Origin: Zygnema cylindricum
Taxonomy: Eukaryota; Streptophyta; Zygnematophyceae; Zygnematales; Zygnemataceae
Direction of reading: 5' to 3'
Assembly: GCA_037447655.1 (NCBI GenBank)
Contig: JBBHKE010000743.1
Coordinates: 62,001-126,000, forward strand
Length of the DNA: 64,000 nt
Part shown: positions 42,527 through 53,793 of the stretch, piece after piece
Layout: the number at the start of each line of letters is the position of its first letter
How positions within the stretch are numbered: position 1 is the stretch's first letter
Notes under the pieces: model-generated
The model's input: the letters and a program-made list of their open reading frames with translations, nothing else
Databases searched by the model: none
What the model was told of the DNA's origin: nothing
Translations under genes and position numbers: made by a program

Positions 42527-43453
42527 AGGGAGGACGGTCAACCACCATGGAAACGACTTCGCTCCGCCATTCAGCGACAAATTCCTCCACGCCCAACTGA
42601 AACCAAGGTGGGGGGTCATATACTAACAGGGGAAAACTTAGGGAGGGATGTAGTGGGGGAGGAAGAAAAGCCAATGGTTGTTGAGGAGGTGGTAGAAAGA
42701 GATAGAATCCTGAAGGAGGGTTTTAACCGAGAAAGAGAGGAGTTTGTTAGGATAAGGGATGCGGCATCGGCGGTGGAGCAGGAAGGACCGGGTGCGGAGG
42801 TGGTAAATAGAGAGGCTCCGGCATTACATGACGTATTACGGAATAGGATGGCATTGGAGGAGGGTGGAAGAGAAAGGGTTGGATTGGCGCTGGTATTGAG
42901 TGAGGTGGAGGAAGTGGATTGTAAAAAGAGTGACAATGAGGAATCGGATGAGTTGGGGGTGGAAAGGACGGGGACAAATAGGGTAGAAACGGGAAGTGAG
43001 TTAGAGGGGGGGTTACACAATGAAGGGGTTGGAGCGGAGGAAGTAGGTGTTTGGGAAGTAGAAGGGGGTAAAGAAGTCGATGCATATCATCACCCCTCGG
43101 GAACCGAGACGGAAGCGTCTATAGTGGATGGGGATGAGCTTACCGAAAAGGAAGAAGTGCTGGAAGAAACCTTACCGTCCGATATTCCGGTGACAAAATA
43201 TGACGACGACCCCACAACCTCGGATGACCAATCTTCGGAGAGCTCGGAAAGGCGTATGGAAGGAGATTATGTGGACGAAGACGAGGTAGTGGGTTTCCCT
43301 CCATCACCGAACCGTGATAGGGCTCTCGTGGCGGTACAACCAACTCAAAATCCACCGAACCATGATGTTCATTTCCAAGAGTACCGAAAGGAAAAACCGG
43401 GCTGGTTTTATCCGCGCCCCGTCGGAGATGAGGCCATAATAGCTTCTGACTAA
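42527..43453 (+). pseudogene. C1 ORF2: acidic protein of the DNA transposon, start codon lost
   Basis: C2 and C3 start with ATGGA(A/G)GG (MEGRRPPWKR, MEGGQRPFKR); C1 has AGG at that codon but the frame then stays open for 308 codons to a TAA. The basic N-terminus (PPWKRLRSAIQRQIPPRP) is followed by a long Glu-rich region and ends near FYPRPVGDEAIIASD. Past a frameshift, 43454-43574 encodes HYIPVEDWPNYWRYRELRPIDRWLNPV, conserved with C2. Not a known family to me. An ATG-like start may exist further in (a GTG/ATG at 42608 or later). Confidence 0.6.
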
Positions 43454-43574
43454 CGGCGGGCCATTACATCCCGGTGGAGGATTGGCCGAATTATTGGCGT
43501 TATAGGGAGCTTCGGCCCATCGATCGGTGGTTGAACCCCGTCTCGGAAATCCTCGACATCTCTCTAGATGTCCT

Positions 43575-44589
43575 TGAAATTCTATGGGCTCCATTGCCAC
43601 ACAAAATTCGCAGATCAAAAGAAAGCTAATCTAGATAGTGCCGAGTCCAACTTGATATAAACTTAAATGATTGACCATTTGACAATCAAAACCCCATTAC
43701 AACTTCACTCTTTTGAAATAAGACTTTCTGTGTGCTTAGTTGCACCACATAATGCAAAGTTAGAATATGAGATTTGGACACATTCACCCACTTTGACTTT
43801 CCCTTAGAAATGCAGCAACCCAAGAGGGCAAAGACTCTGAACAACTACACCCATGTGCAGGTTGGACCCTCTTGAGTCCGCAGCAACAAGAATCGCTGAA
43901 AATGGTCAACTGAATTGATAGTTATGGCTGGCCAAAGTTAGCCTTTTATACAAGATGCTCTCTGAAGAGGCGGCTACCTACCCAAAAAATTCTAAGTCCT
44001 AGTCCCTCTCTAAACCCTTTCAACTGAAGTACGACCCCAATCACAGGAATTTACCGTATAGAAATGTACAGGCGCCAGAGTACTTTCTAAACGGCAGCTG
44101 TACGACAGGACCATACAAATGACATTCAATTCTACCTGTCAAAAATATGTGCACGGTATTTGTTTTATCCGTCGAAACAAATGCGCGGTATTAGTTTCGC
44201 GAAATATCGTAAACCGTACTATTGTATCTATGTACTAAAAATCAATTCGCACCGTTAAATAAATTCGTCTACGTGTACAAGTTTATATAATTATCAAACC
44301 CTACATGTTCTAACACTAGTTTAGACTAAACGGACAAAGTTAACGGTTATAGGTTGTTTGACAGACGGTAGGTACCAGGATCAAATCCTGGGTCCGTGAA
44401 ACACATTTTTAGTAAACATCCCATTATCTACTCCTGTCTCTCTGGAGAGCTTAGGTAGCCATGGCTCTAGCTCCCTCTCCAGCATTCAGTGACTACAACA
44501 AGTGTGGGGGCGTGGAGAAGGGAGTCAGAGGCAAACTGCCTTCGCTCTTTTTTTATCCTAATAAATACCTAGAAAATAATAAAATATCA
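43575..44589 (-). mobile_element. Solo C-like LTR in C1 ORF2
   Basis: Minus strand TGATATTTTATTATTTTCTAGG (44589) to AGAATTTCA (43575). Includes the hairpin loop ACTTGTTGTAGTCACTGA (about 44490-44510) and a tRNA-like module (plus strand, 44325-44400) with a perfect CCAGG/CCTGG T arm and a CGGAC/GTCCG acceptor remnant. I could not see a clean target duplication. Confidence 0.75.
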
Positions 44590-44638
44590 GCAGTCCCTGC
44601 TCACCCAAGATGGTTGTACATCGCATCATACAACCATG
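44590..44638 (+). pseudogene. Last remnant of C1 ORF2
   Basis: Encodes PAHPRWLYIASYNH, matching IPAHPTWFYIASYNH in C2 at about 54750-54805, and ends at the D2 LTR. Confidence 0.7.
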
Positions 44639-46245
44639 TGAAACTCTGAGACCTCCATAAGTCCTCAGAGTAGACAGCTTCCAAGAAGCCTCTAGGATAA
44701 TCCTGACCCCTTTGTGTTTCAGCAAAAATAACCGCCACCCTGGCAGACAAAAACTTTGAACTCCTACACCCGTGTGAAGGCAAGATTCCCCTGAGTCGAT
44801 AGCAAAAAGAATCTCTGAATTTGCTCCCCTGAGCAGTAAGTTATGCAGGGTCAAAGTTGACCTTTTGTACAGAAGCTCTCTGGGAGAGAGGGTCCTATCT
44901 TCTAATTTTTTCTAAGTCCTATCTCTCTCACAGACTCTATCTACTAATGTACGGACAAATCAAATTACGGTTCCGTACGCAAAAGTACAGCTGCCGGTGT
45001 ACTTTATGTACGGACATTGTACGACATGGCCTAAATGTCCACACGTGGAATGTCCGGATTCGCTCCTTTAATCCTCGGAGATGCCGCCCTCCAATGTAGC
45101 ATCGCCACGTGTCATCCGATGTGGCAATGTCCAAAAATCGCCGAATTCGGCTTCCGCGATCTCGGCGCTAATTCCGGCCGTCCGATTAAACTCGCATTTG
45201 ATCGTAGCCGTAATAAATACATGCGCGGTATTTGTTTCGCTTACGAAATCAATGCACGGTATTGATTTCTTTTCCGTACCGCAATTCGTACTTTTACACT
45301 ACCATATCTATGTATCCCGTTAACTGTAATAGCTAAATTATTTATTCTACGTGTTCATGTATAAATCATTATCGTACTATATACTATGTATCAGTACTTC
45401 TAGACTTAACGGCTAAGGCTACCGCTATCACCATCTGTCGGCCGACAGGTACCAGGATCAAATCCTGCCGCCGGCAGATACCTTTTAGTAATTAATCCCT
45501 AGACTAATATAAATTTCCCGTAAACCTGAGGATAGCCTAGGTAGCCATGGCTCTAGCTTCCTCTCCAATTTCTCAGTGACTGCGACAAGTTTGAGAGTTG
45601 GAGAGAGAAGTTAGAGGTAGACTGCCTCGACTTCTTTGTTTCTATTCAGACCTAGAAAATACTTAAAACCATTAATTTCTACACTCCCCTTATTTTCTAG
45701 TCAATCTTTAATTTCAGACCACACTTCTCCCTACAGAAAATTAGCTTAGGGGAAGGCATTGGTTTGGTCATCATATCTGCTACCATCTCACTATCTGGTC
45801 TGTACTCTAAAATGATTATTTTGTTTTCTACTTTCTCTCTAACAAAGCTGAGTCTGATGTCCATGTGTTTGGCTTTAAAATGATGTTTAGGATTGGCAGA
45901 AATAGCGATTGCTGCCTGATTATCACAAAATATTTTCTGCACACCACTCTTAAGGTGACCAAGCTCACCAAGCAAAGACTTGACCCACATCAATTTTTTT
46001 ACAGCAGAGCAAGAGGCCATATACTCAGCCTCCATGGTGGACTGAGCAATAACCTTTTGTTGTTTGCTACTCCAACAGCAAGCCCCATCACCCACATATA
46101 ATACATATCCATAAGTGCATCTCCTCATCGGAGCATCACCATAACAGGCGTCACTCCAAGTAGTGATGTCAGTATTCTCCCCACCCAAATGCAACCATAG
46201 ATCCCTAGTTCCTACCAAATATCTAAGGACTCTCTTAACTGCCTC
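44639..46245 (-). mobile_element. Copia element D2, 3' part only
   Basis: LTR 44639-45683 with PPT 45684-45700, then the pol end. The pol sequence stops at GCCTC (46241-46245) where the D3 LTR begins, which fits insertion of D3 into D2. The rest of D2 would lie beyond the D3 5' LTR and has been lost. Confidence 0.75.
45697..46245 (-). pseudogene. D2 RNase H fragment
   Basis: From EAVKRVLRYLVGTRDLW to EKCGLKLKID, about 183 codons without a stop, with AEYMASC, FCDNQAAIAI and ANPKHHFKAKHMDIRLSF. SDACYG replaces SDASYG. A continuous reading frame runs from the D3 LTR into it, which is incidental. Confidence 0.9.
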
Positions 46246-47294
46246 TGAAACTCTGAGACCTCCATAAGTCCTCAGAGTAGACAACTTCCAAGAAGCCTCT
46301 AGGATAATCCTGACCCCTTTGTGTTCCAGCAAAAATAACTGCCACCCTGGCAGACAAAAACCCTGACCACCTCCACCCCTGTAAAGGCAAGACTCCCTTG
46401 AGTCGGTAGCAAAAAGAATCTCTGAATTTGCTCCCCTGAGCAGTAAGTTATGGAGGGTCAAAGTTGACCTTTTGTACAGAAGCTCTCTGGGAGAGGGGGT
46501 CCTATCTTCTAATTTTTCTAAGTCCTATCTCTCTCACAGACTCTATCTACTGATGTACGGAACCAATCATAATAGAGTTCCGTACGCAAAAGTACAACTG
46601 CCGGTGTACTTTATGTACGGACATTGTACGACATGGCCAAAATGTCAACACATGTCAAATCCGGATTCGGTGTCATAATCTCCAGAGATTCCACAATCCA
46701 ACGGAATTTCGCCACGCGTCATCCGATGTGGCGATGGCCACAAACCGTCGAAATCTTCCTCCGCGATCTCGACGATAATCCCGGCCGTCCGATTAAATTC
46801 GGATTTAATCGTAGCCGTAATAAATACATGCGCGGTATTTGTTTCACTTACGAAACAAATGCGCGGTACTGATTTTTGTCCGTACCGTAAGTCGTACATT
46901 ATATATTACTGGATCTATGTATCGCGTAATTCATTTCAGTTAAATGGTTTATCGCACGTATACATATTTAATTAATTATCAAACTATATGCTACGTAACA
47001 CTACCGCTAGACTTAACGGCTAAGGCTACCGGCTAATTCCTGTCTGCCGGCTGGTAGGTACAAGGATCAAATCCTGCCGCCGGCACATACCTTTTAAATA
47101 AATAAATAAACCCTAATATAAAATTCCCGTAAACCTCAGGATAGCCAAGGTAGCCATGGCTCTAGCTTCCTCTCCAATTTCTCAATGACTGCGACAAGTT
47201 TGAGAGTTGGAGAGAGAAGTTAGAGATAGACTGCCTCGACTTCTATATTTCTTTTCAGACCTAGAAAATACTAATAAAACCATTAGTTTCTACA
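46246..47294 (-). repeat. D3 3' LTR
   Basis: 1049 bp, TGTAGAAACTAATGG to AGAGTTTCA on the minus strand. tRNA-like module at about 47010-47090 (plus strand). Confidence 0.9.
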
Positions 47295-47307
47295 CTCCCC
47301 TTATTTT

Positions 47308-50300
47308 CTAGTCAATCTTTAATTTCAGACCACACTTCTCCCTGCAAAAAATTAGCTTAGGGGAAGGCACAGGTTTGGTCATCATATCTGCTACCATCTC
47401 ACTATCTGGTCTGTACTCTAAACTGATTATTTTGTTTTCTACTTTCTCTCTAACAAAGCTGAGTCTGATGTCCCTGTGTTTGGCTTTAAAATGGTGTTTA
47501 GGATTGGCAAAAATAGCGATTGCTGCCTGATTATCACAAAATATATTCTGCACACCACTCTTAAGGTGACCAAGCTCACCAAGCAAAGACTTGACCCACA
47601 TCAATTCTTTTACAGCAGAGCAAGAGGCCATATACTCAGCCTCCATGGTGGACTGAGCAATAACCTTTTGCTGTTTGCTACTCCAACAGCAAGCCCCATC
47701 ACCCACATATAATACATATCCAGAAGTACATCTCCTCATCGGAGCATCACCATAACTGGCATCACTCCAAGTAGTGATGTCAGTATTCTCCCCACCCAAA
47801 TGCAACCATAGATCTCTAGTTCCTACCAAATATCTAAGGACTCTCTTAGCTGCCTCCCTATCCTTCTTAGTGGGAGCATTTAGACTTCTACTCAGCACTC
47901 CTACAGCTGCAGCTAAATCCGGCCGGGTACAATTCATTTAATAGATTAGACTTCCCACTACTTGCCTGTAAGGAATAGTCTGCATGAACTTCTGTTCATC
48001 AGGGGATAATTCCTCTTCTAAGACTATGACTCCTTCTTCCTCACCCCCCTCACTTCCCTTCTTCAACTCCACTGGAGTTGTACAACTATTAGCTTTATCC
48101 ATTTGAAATTTTTCAATCATGTTCCCTATTGCTTCCTTTTGAGTCAATCTTATAATTTTCCTTTTTCGGTCTCTCTCTACTTGTATTCCGAAAATATATC
48201 TTGCTTCTCCAATATCCTTCATTTCAAATCTCCCCTTAAGATCGGTTTTCAGTTTGTTAATTTTTTCCATTGATTTATTTAATACAAGCAAATCATCAAC
48301 ATAAATTGCAATAAATATAAAACCTTCCTCATCTTCGAAAACATAGATTGAGTGATCTGAGCTGATCCGAATATATCCCAGACCGGTAAGAAACTCATCA
48401 AGCTTCTTATTCCATTGTCGAGGTGCCTGTTTCAAACCATAAAGATATTTAATCAGCCGGCATACCTTACTCTCCTCTCCTTCCTCCACAAAACCTTCGG
48501 GTTGTCGCATGAAGATCTCCTCTTCCAATTCTCCATGCAAAAAGGCTGTCTTGATGTCCATCTGATGCACTTCCATGTCTTCCGCCGCTGCTAAACTGAG
48601 AAGTATGCGGACGGAGGGAAATCAGACCACCGGGGCAAAGGTTTCCTCGTAGTCAATTCCTTCCTTTTGTGTAAATCCCTTTGCCACTAATCTGGCCTTG
48701 TATCGCTCGATTTTGTTATCTGGGTTCAGTTTTAGTTTGAAAACCCACTTACAACCGATTGGTTTTCGGTTAGGTGGACAGTCCACCAGCTCCCAAGTAT
48801 CGGCTGCCATGATTGAAGCCATCTCCTCATTGATGGCTGTCTTCCACCGGTTTCTTTCTGGACAAGTCATCGCTTCTCCATAAGTTTGAGGTTCATCTTG
48901 ATGAGATAGTTTAGTTACCTTGTTATTAACCTGTTTTTCTTGCAGTCTTTTGCTACTTCTCCTCCCCCCCTCAAAATCTGCGGCCGGAATAGATGGTTCT
49001 CGTGGATTCTTTCGAACAAACTCGGCTTCTCCCCTATCCCTTGATTCCGAATCAATTTCCACCACGTCTTCCGCTTCGAGTAGAGTTGTCACTGGAGTTT
49101 CCACAGCCGAGTCCTTTTCAGTCTGATTTGTTCCTGCAAGAATGTCATCTTCTCTAAAACCTGGATAGTTAGGAAGCTCAAAGTCATCGGAATTTTCTGA
49201 CTCAAATCTGATTTTTACTGACTTCGTATATTTGAAGGGATCCACAGACTTTCCTTCATCCATAACTACTAGATGCTTTACTAAGATTATATCTTCCCTT
49301 TTTAGATCATAAACTCTATATCCTTTAACATCTTCCTCATATCCTAATAAGTATCCTGGTTTTCCTTTAGGATCTAGCTTCCAATTGGACCGATCAGTAT
49401 CTAGGCTGAACACTTGACTGCCGGAAACCTTTAAGTGAGATATGTCTGGTTTCCGGCCTGTCCATCTCTCATAAGGTGTTTGATCTTTTATAGCTGAAGT
49501 AAGAACTCTATTCTTGAGGTAATTAGCACAGTTCATTGCTTCTGCCCAAAACCTTTTTCCTATCATTTTATCTGACAACATACTTCTAGCACTATCACTT
49601 AGTGTTCTATTTAACCTTTCAGTTACCCCATTCTATTCCGGATTTTCTGGAACTGTCTTTTGGTGTTGAACCCCATCTTCCCTCAGAAAATCCTCAAACT
49701 GGTTAGAAGTATACTCTCCACCATTGTCACTCCTTACTCTCTTGATTGGAGTTTCATGGAGTTTTTCGCTCCATGCTTTATATTGTCTAAAACAATCCTC
49801 AGTTTCGGACTTGTTTTTCAAAAATATACCCAGGAATACCGAGACCAATCATCAGTTATAGTCATCATAAATCTCTTCCCCCCTGGTGAGGGCACTTTAG
49901 CCGGTCCCCAAATATCTGGTTGTACTAGATCTAGAATTTTTTCTCCCTTATAGGTGGCTGACTTAGGAAAGGGTAATCTGTGTGCTTTACCTTGAGCACA
50001 TCCACTACAATCACTTATATCATCACTCTCACTGAACTGAATCCCTTCCACCACTCCCATCTTTTTCATCTCTCTTAACTTATCTAGATTCACATGCCCA
50101 AGCCTCTTATGCCACATCATAATATCATGAACACCAGCATAATAAAGTTTTTTCGTTTCATTACTTAAGATCAGCCTAAACATCCCATGACTACCTTTCT
50201 CAACAATGAAATAGACATCATCCTCATAACTAGCAGTAAAAACTCCTTCCCTAGTGCTAGTGAAAAAACCCTTATCATCTAATATTGATGTAGAGATAAG

Positions 50301-51663
50301 ATTTTTGTTTAGCTCCGGAATAAACAATACATCGGAGAATGTTAATATGGATGTCTTTCCTTTTACTAACACTTTCAGATCTACCGATCCTACAAGAGTA
50401 GTGGTGACTATCCTCCCATCCCCGTACTCTATCTCTACGGTGGGAATCTTTCTTATCTTAGTGAACAGGTGTCTATCCTTACACATGTACATGGAGGCAC
50501 TCGAATCTACAATCCAGCCTACTTCACCTTTCAATCCACCATAAGCACATTTCTGCCTTCGTGGAATTTCGACCTCATTTTTCGCCTCCAACTCCGCATC
50601 CAAAAGGAGCTCATCGTCCTCGTCCTCGGATTCCGCCTCAAGTACCTATGTGACAAGGTCCTTTTTCTTTCCTCTCGGGGTACCACCCGTCTGCCCCTCC
50701 TTTAACCAAAGCTCGGTTAGCTTAGTGCACTCTGCCATATAGTGCCCGGTTTCTTACAAAAATGACATAAACCTTTGGGAGCCCTTGGTTCGAACTCGTC
50801 GGCCTGTTTTTTCTGCTCCCTACCCCCATAGTTTCCGACCGGTTTTCGGGAATCCCTGTTCCTCCAATCAGTCGCTGTTGCCAAGGCTTGGCCACTCTTT
50901 CCTCCCCTTCGGATTTCAATTGTATTCTCTTGAACGAGAATCATCCCTACCACTGAGTTCCATATCCACCTTGAGTCAGGCAAGTCCTGCACACGGTAAA
51001 CTATGTTCACGAACTCATCAGGTAACTTCATCAGTAAATAGTTAACCTTTTCTTTTTCACTAAAATCTTTTCCCGCACTCTGTAGCTCCATGAAGAGTGT
51101 AGCAAGCTCATTGCAAAAATCCAACATATTTCCCCATTGTATACATACTCCTTAACTTTCTGATCAGCCAACTGTTGTTGCTGAATCGTACCACTTCAGT
51201 ACATCTCTATGAGAGCCATCCAAAGATCGGATGCCCTTTTTACCTGCAAATGAGGACATGCAAGTCCTTGAGTGAGATGGCGGAGGATGAAGTGTTTTGC
51301 CGCCATATTGTTGAAGTCCCAGGTTTCATTATTATTCTCCTCATTCCTCGGAATAGGTGACATGAATGTCGAACCAGTTGCTATTGGTGTGGTCGTCTCT
51401 TTCTCCTTTCCTTTGTCCACCACCTCTACTTCTTTTGTTTTCTCCGTTGAAGGTGGATCCTCTTTTCTGGTGAATCTGGTTCCTCCAAACCCTGGAGGAA
51501 TTCCAAGACTTGATGGACGCCCCAATCGTCCACTCACTATCCCCCAAAACCTTTTTTCGCATAGAGCTCCTATCATCATACTTTCCCATTATATAAAGCC
51601 AGTTCCATTAAAGATTGGTACCCTAGAGGGTGGGCCCATAACCTGAAACTCTGAGACCTCCAT
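47308..51663 (-). pseudogene. D3 gag-pol
   Basis: Same protein as D1, with all domains present (protease here reads WIVDSSASMYMC, catalytic DSGAS lost). Stops: TAA early in gag (about 51588), TGA for CGA (about 51196), TAG for CAG (about 50646 and 49633), TGA (about 48625) and TAA for TTT (about 47938). Frameshifts are near 51137, 50752 and 49820. Three of the stops are C-to-T changes. ATG 51663 lies inside the LTR. Confidence 0.9.
51629..51643 (-). other. Primer-binding site of D3
   Basis: The plus strand reads GGTGGGCCCATAACC, identical over 15 bases to the plant initiator tRNA-Met anticodon arm. The element strand is its complement. Confidence 0.8.
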
Positions 51664-52467
51664 AAGTCCTCAGAGTAGACAGCTTCCAAGAAGCCTCTAG
51701 GATAATCCTGACCCCTTTGTGTATCAGCAAGAATAACCGCCACCCTGGCAGACAAAAACCCTGAACTCCTACACCCCTTTGAAGGCAAGACTCTCCTGAG
51801 TCGATAGCAAAAAGAATCTTTGAATTTGCTCCCCTGAGTAGTAAGTTATGCAGGGTCAAAGTTGACCTTTTGTACAGAAGCTCTCTGGGAGAGAGGGTCC
51901 TATCTTCTAATTTTTTCTAAGTCCTATCTCTCTCACAGACTCTATCTACTGATGTACGGACCAATCAGATTACTGTTCCGTACGCAAAAGTACAGCTGCC
52001 GGTGTACATTATGTACGGACATTGTACGACATGGCCTAAATGTCCACACGTGGAATGTCCGGATTCGCTCCTTTAATCCTCAGAGATGTCGCCCTGCAAT
52101 GTAGCATCGCCACGTGTCATCCGATGTGGCAATGTCCAAAAACCGCCGAATTCGGCTTCCGCTATCTCGACGCTAATTCCGGCCGTCCGATTAAACTCGC
52201 ATTTTATCGTAGCCGTAATAAATACATGCGCGGTATTTGTTTCGCTTACGAAATCGATGCACGGTATTGATTTCTTTTCCGTACCGCAATTCGTACTTTT
52301 ACACTACCATATCTATGTATCCCGTTAACTGTAATAGCTAAATTATTTATTCTACGTGTTCATGTATAAATCATTATCGTACTATATACTATGTATCACT
52401 ACTTCTAGACTTAACGGCTAAGGCTACCGGCTATCACCATCTGTCGGCCGACAGGTACCAGGATCAA
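51644..52467 (-). repeat. D3 5' LTR, truncated
   Basis: U5, R and promoter parts are intact and match 44639-45460. The U3 start, hairpin and half of the tRNA-like module are missing. Confidence 0.88.
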
Positions 52468-52640
52468 TTTTTAACGCGCAAATTCACTTTCGCATGCATC
52501 TGTTGAACTATATAAATGCATTTGTGAATATGACAACGATACTACGAACTCTTTGTCTTTGTTTCCTCTGGTTGCCATTCCTTTCCTTTTGGGCTGCACC
52601 TTCATCTTGTTTATTTTTTTTATATTCAGATTTTGAAAAT

Positions 52641-53032
52641 ATGTGGACTCTCACTAGGATTTGGGGTGCCAACCATGGCAATATCACCAATAGTCCCTAT
52701 AATCCACAATTGAACACGATGATCAAGATGGCAGGAACAACGAGGAAAACGCATTTTCGAACGAGGAAGTGGATGAGGCGAATGACAAAGAGAGTGAGCC
52801 GGAAGTAGAAACCTCCATTGATCCGGCGGCGATCGTGGAAGGATTTTTTCCGTCCTCATCCAATGTGAGAGGACGTGTTCCCTACCGAAAAATTCAGCAC
52901 GTGTTGACTAAGGCTACTCGACTACGAGTAATAAACTGGATGTTGAAAGAATGCGAAATGAACGGGTCAAACGAACTCATTCCAAGGACCATAAGAAGTT
53001 TCCATAACATTTTACCGGAGTGTACGGTACAA
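52641..53032 (+). pseudogene. C2 ORF1
   Basis: MWTLTRIWGANHGN, then a one-base frameshift in the acidic part. The second frame runs ANDKESEPEVETSIDPAAIVEGFFPSS, KIQHVLTKATRLRVINWMLKEC, LIPRTIRSFHNILPECTVQ. The last codon is followed by GTTAGC where C1 and C3 have GTAAGC, so a splice donor follows. Unknown family; a small domain with two predicted helices. Confidence 0.6.
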
Positions 53033-53793
53033 GTTAGCTATTCTAATCATGCCTTCTCTCATTCATTAAATGATTTTATTTTTAGGGTTTCAATTTTATA
53101 TTATTTTCAAATATAACGTGTTTTTTAAATGTTGTTTTGTTATGCCTCTTTAGTAATTGCATATGTTAATGTTGGACGACCGCCTTCTGCTCTCAATCTA
53201 CATTCTAACCTCTCTTTTCTTCCCCATTAGGGCTCGTTTTTTATTGTTGTCGGCTGGTCAGCATTGTGTTTGGTATATTTTTGTTCATTTCCACTTGTCG
53301 TACGATTTCCTTTTGGGGTCATCGTACTATCGACGACATTGCCTTGTCTCGCTGTAAGCGACGACATCATGTCGTCGTTTCAATGATGGGTGTGACGAAA
53401 TTAAGGTATGTACAGTAACACCTCGTCTGGACGAAGTTTGAATGACAAACAACAATGGTTCGTCATTTCGAGAGTTTCACCGACGACATCCGGTTTGAAA
53501 AGCCAACGTTGGTATTCTCGAATGAAATTCGCGAGCGACGACGTTGTTTCGTCGAATCACAGTTGGGATACTCGAATATGACTGAACGCTCGACGACATT
53601 GTGTCGTCACTTGAACGTCCCTTCGTAAGTCGCAATGTTAACGTTTAAATAGGCCGAGAGTGAATAGTGGTCTACCGTTGCAACATAAGTATTTTAGGAA
53701 AAGCCCGTGTAATAGTGTGTCTTTTAAGGTGTTTTCGTCTTCCTTATCTGTTTACTTTGTCACTTTCCCGGTAAAGAGCATCTTATCTTCTCG
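53033..53793 (+). other. C2 intron or spacer with GACGAC palindromes
   Basis: CGACGACATCATGTCGTCG (53359-53377) is a 9-bp-arm palindrome with one central base. Further CGACGAC/TTCGTCG copies lie at 53333, 53483, 53537, 53551 and 53592-53607. No ORF. Confidence 0.6.

Larger units (their letters stand above)
21760..44638 (+). mobile_element. DNA transposon copy C1, split by nested insertions
   Basis: The left terminus, CACCGTGAATCGTTATTAG, follows TA at 21758-21759. C1 sequence occupies 21760-23635, 41709-43574 and 44590-44638. Element A (with B and C inside it) and a solo LTR interrupt it. The last bases match C2 at about 54750-54810 (TACATTGCATCATACAACCATG) and then stop at an LTR. The 3' half, including any transposase, is lost. 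Confidence 0.75.
46246..52467 (-). mobile_element. Copia element D3 (5' LTR truncated)
   Basis: 3' LTR 46246-47294, PPT 47295-47311, gag-pol 47308-51663, PBS 51629-51643 and 5' LTR 51644-52467. The 5' LTR lacks about its first 215 bp: at GGATCAA (52461-52467), inside the tRNA-like B box, it is fused to transposon C2. Confidence 0.88.

Noticed and set aside
42616-43085. Minus-strand ORFs of 112-134 codons opposite C1 ORF2
   Set aside because: Shadows of the Glu-rich plus-strand frame, giving Ser/Pro/Leu-rich low complexity. ORF2 is the conserved frame in the other copies.
46246-46461. A fusion protein running from LTR D3 into D2 RNase H (254 codons)
   Set aside because: The open frame is a coincidence of the nested insertion at GCCTC; the LTR part is not coding.
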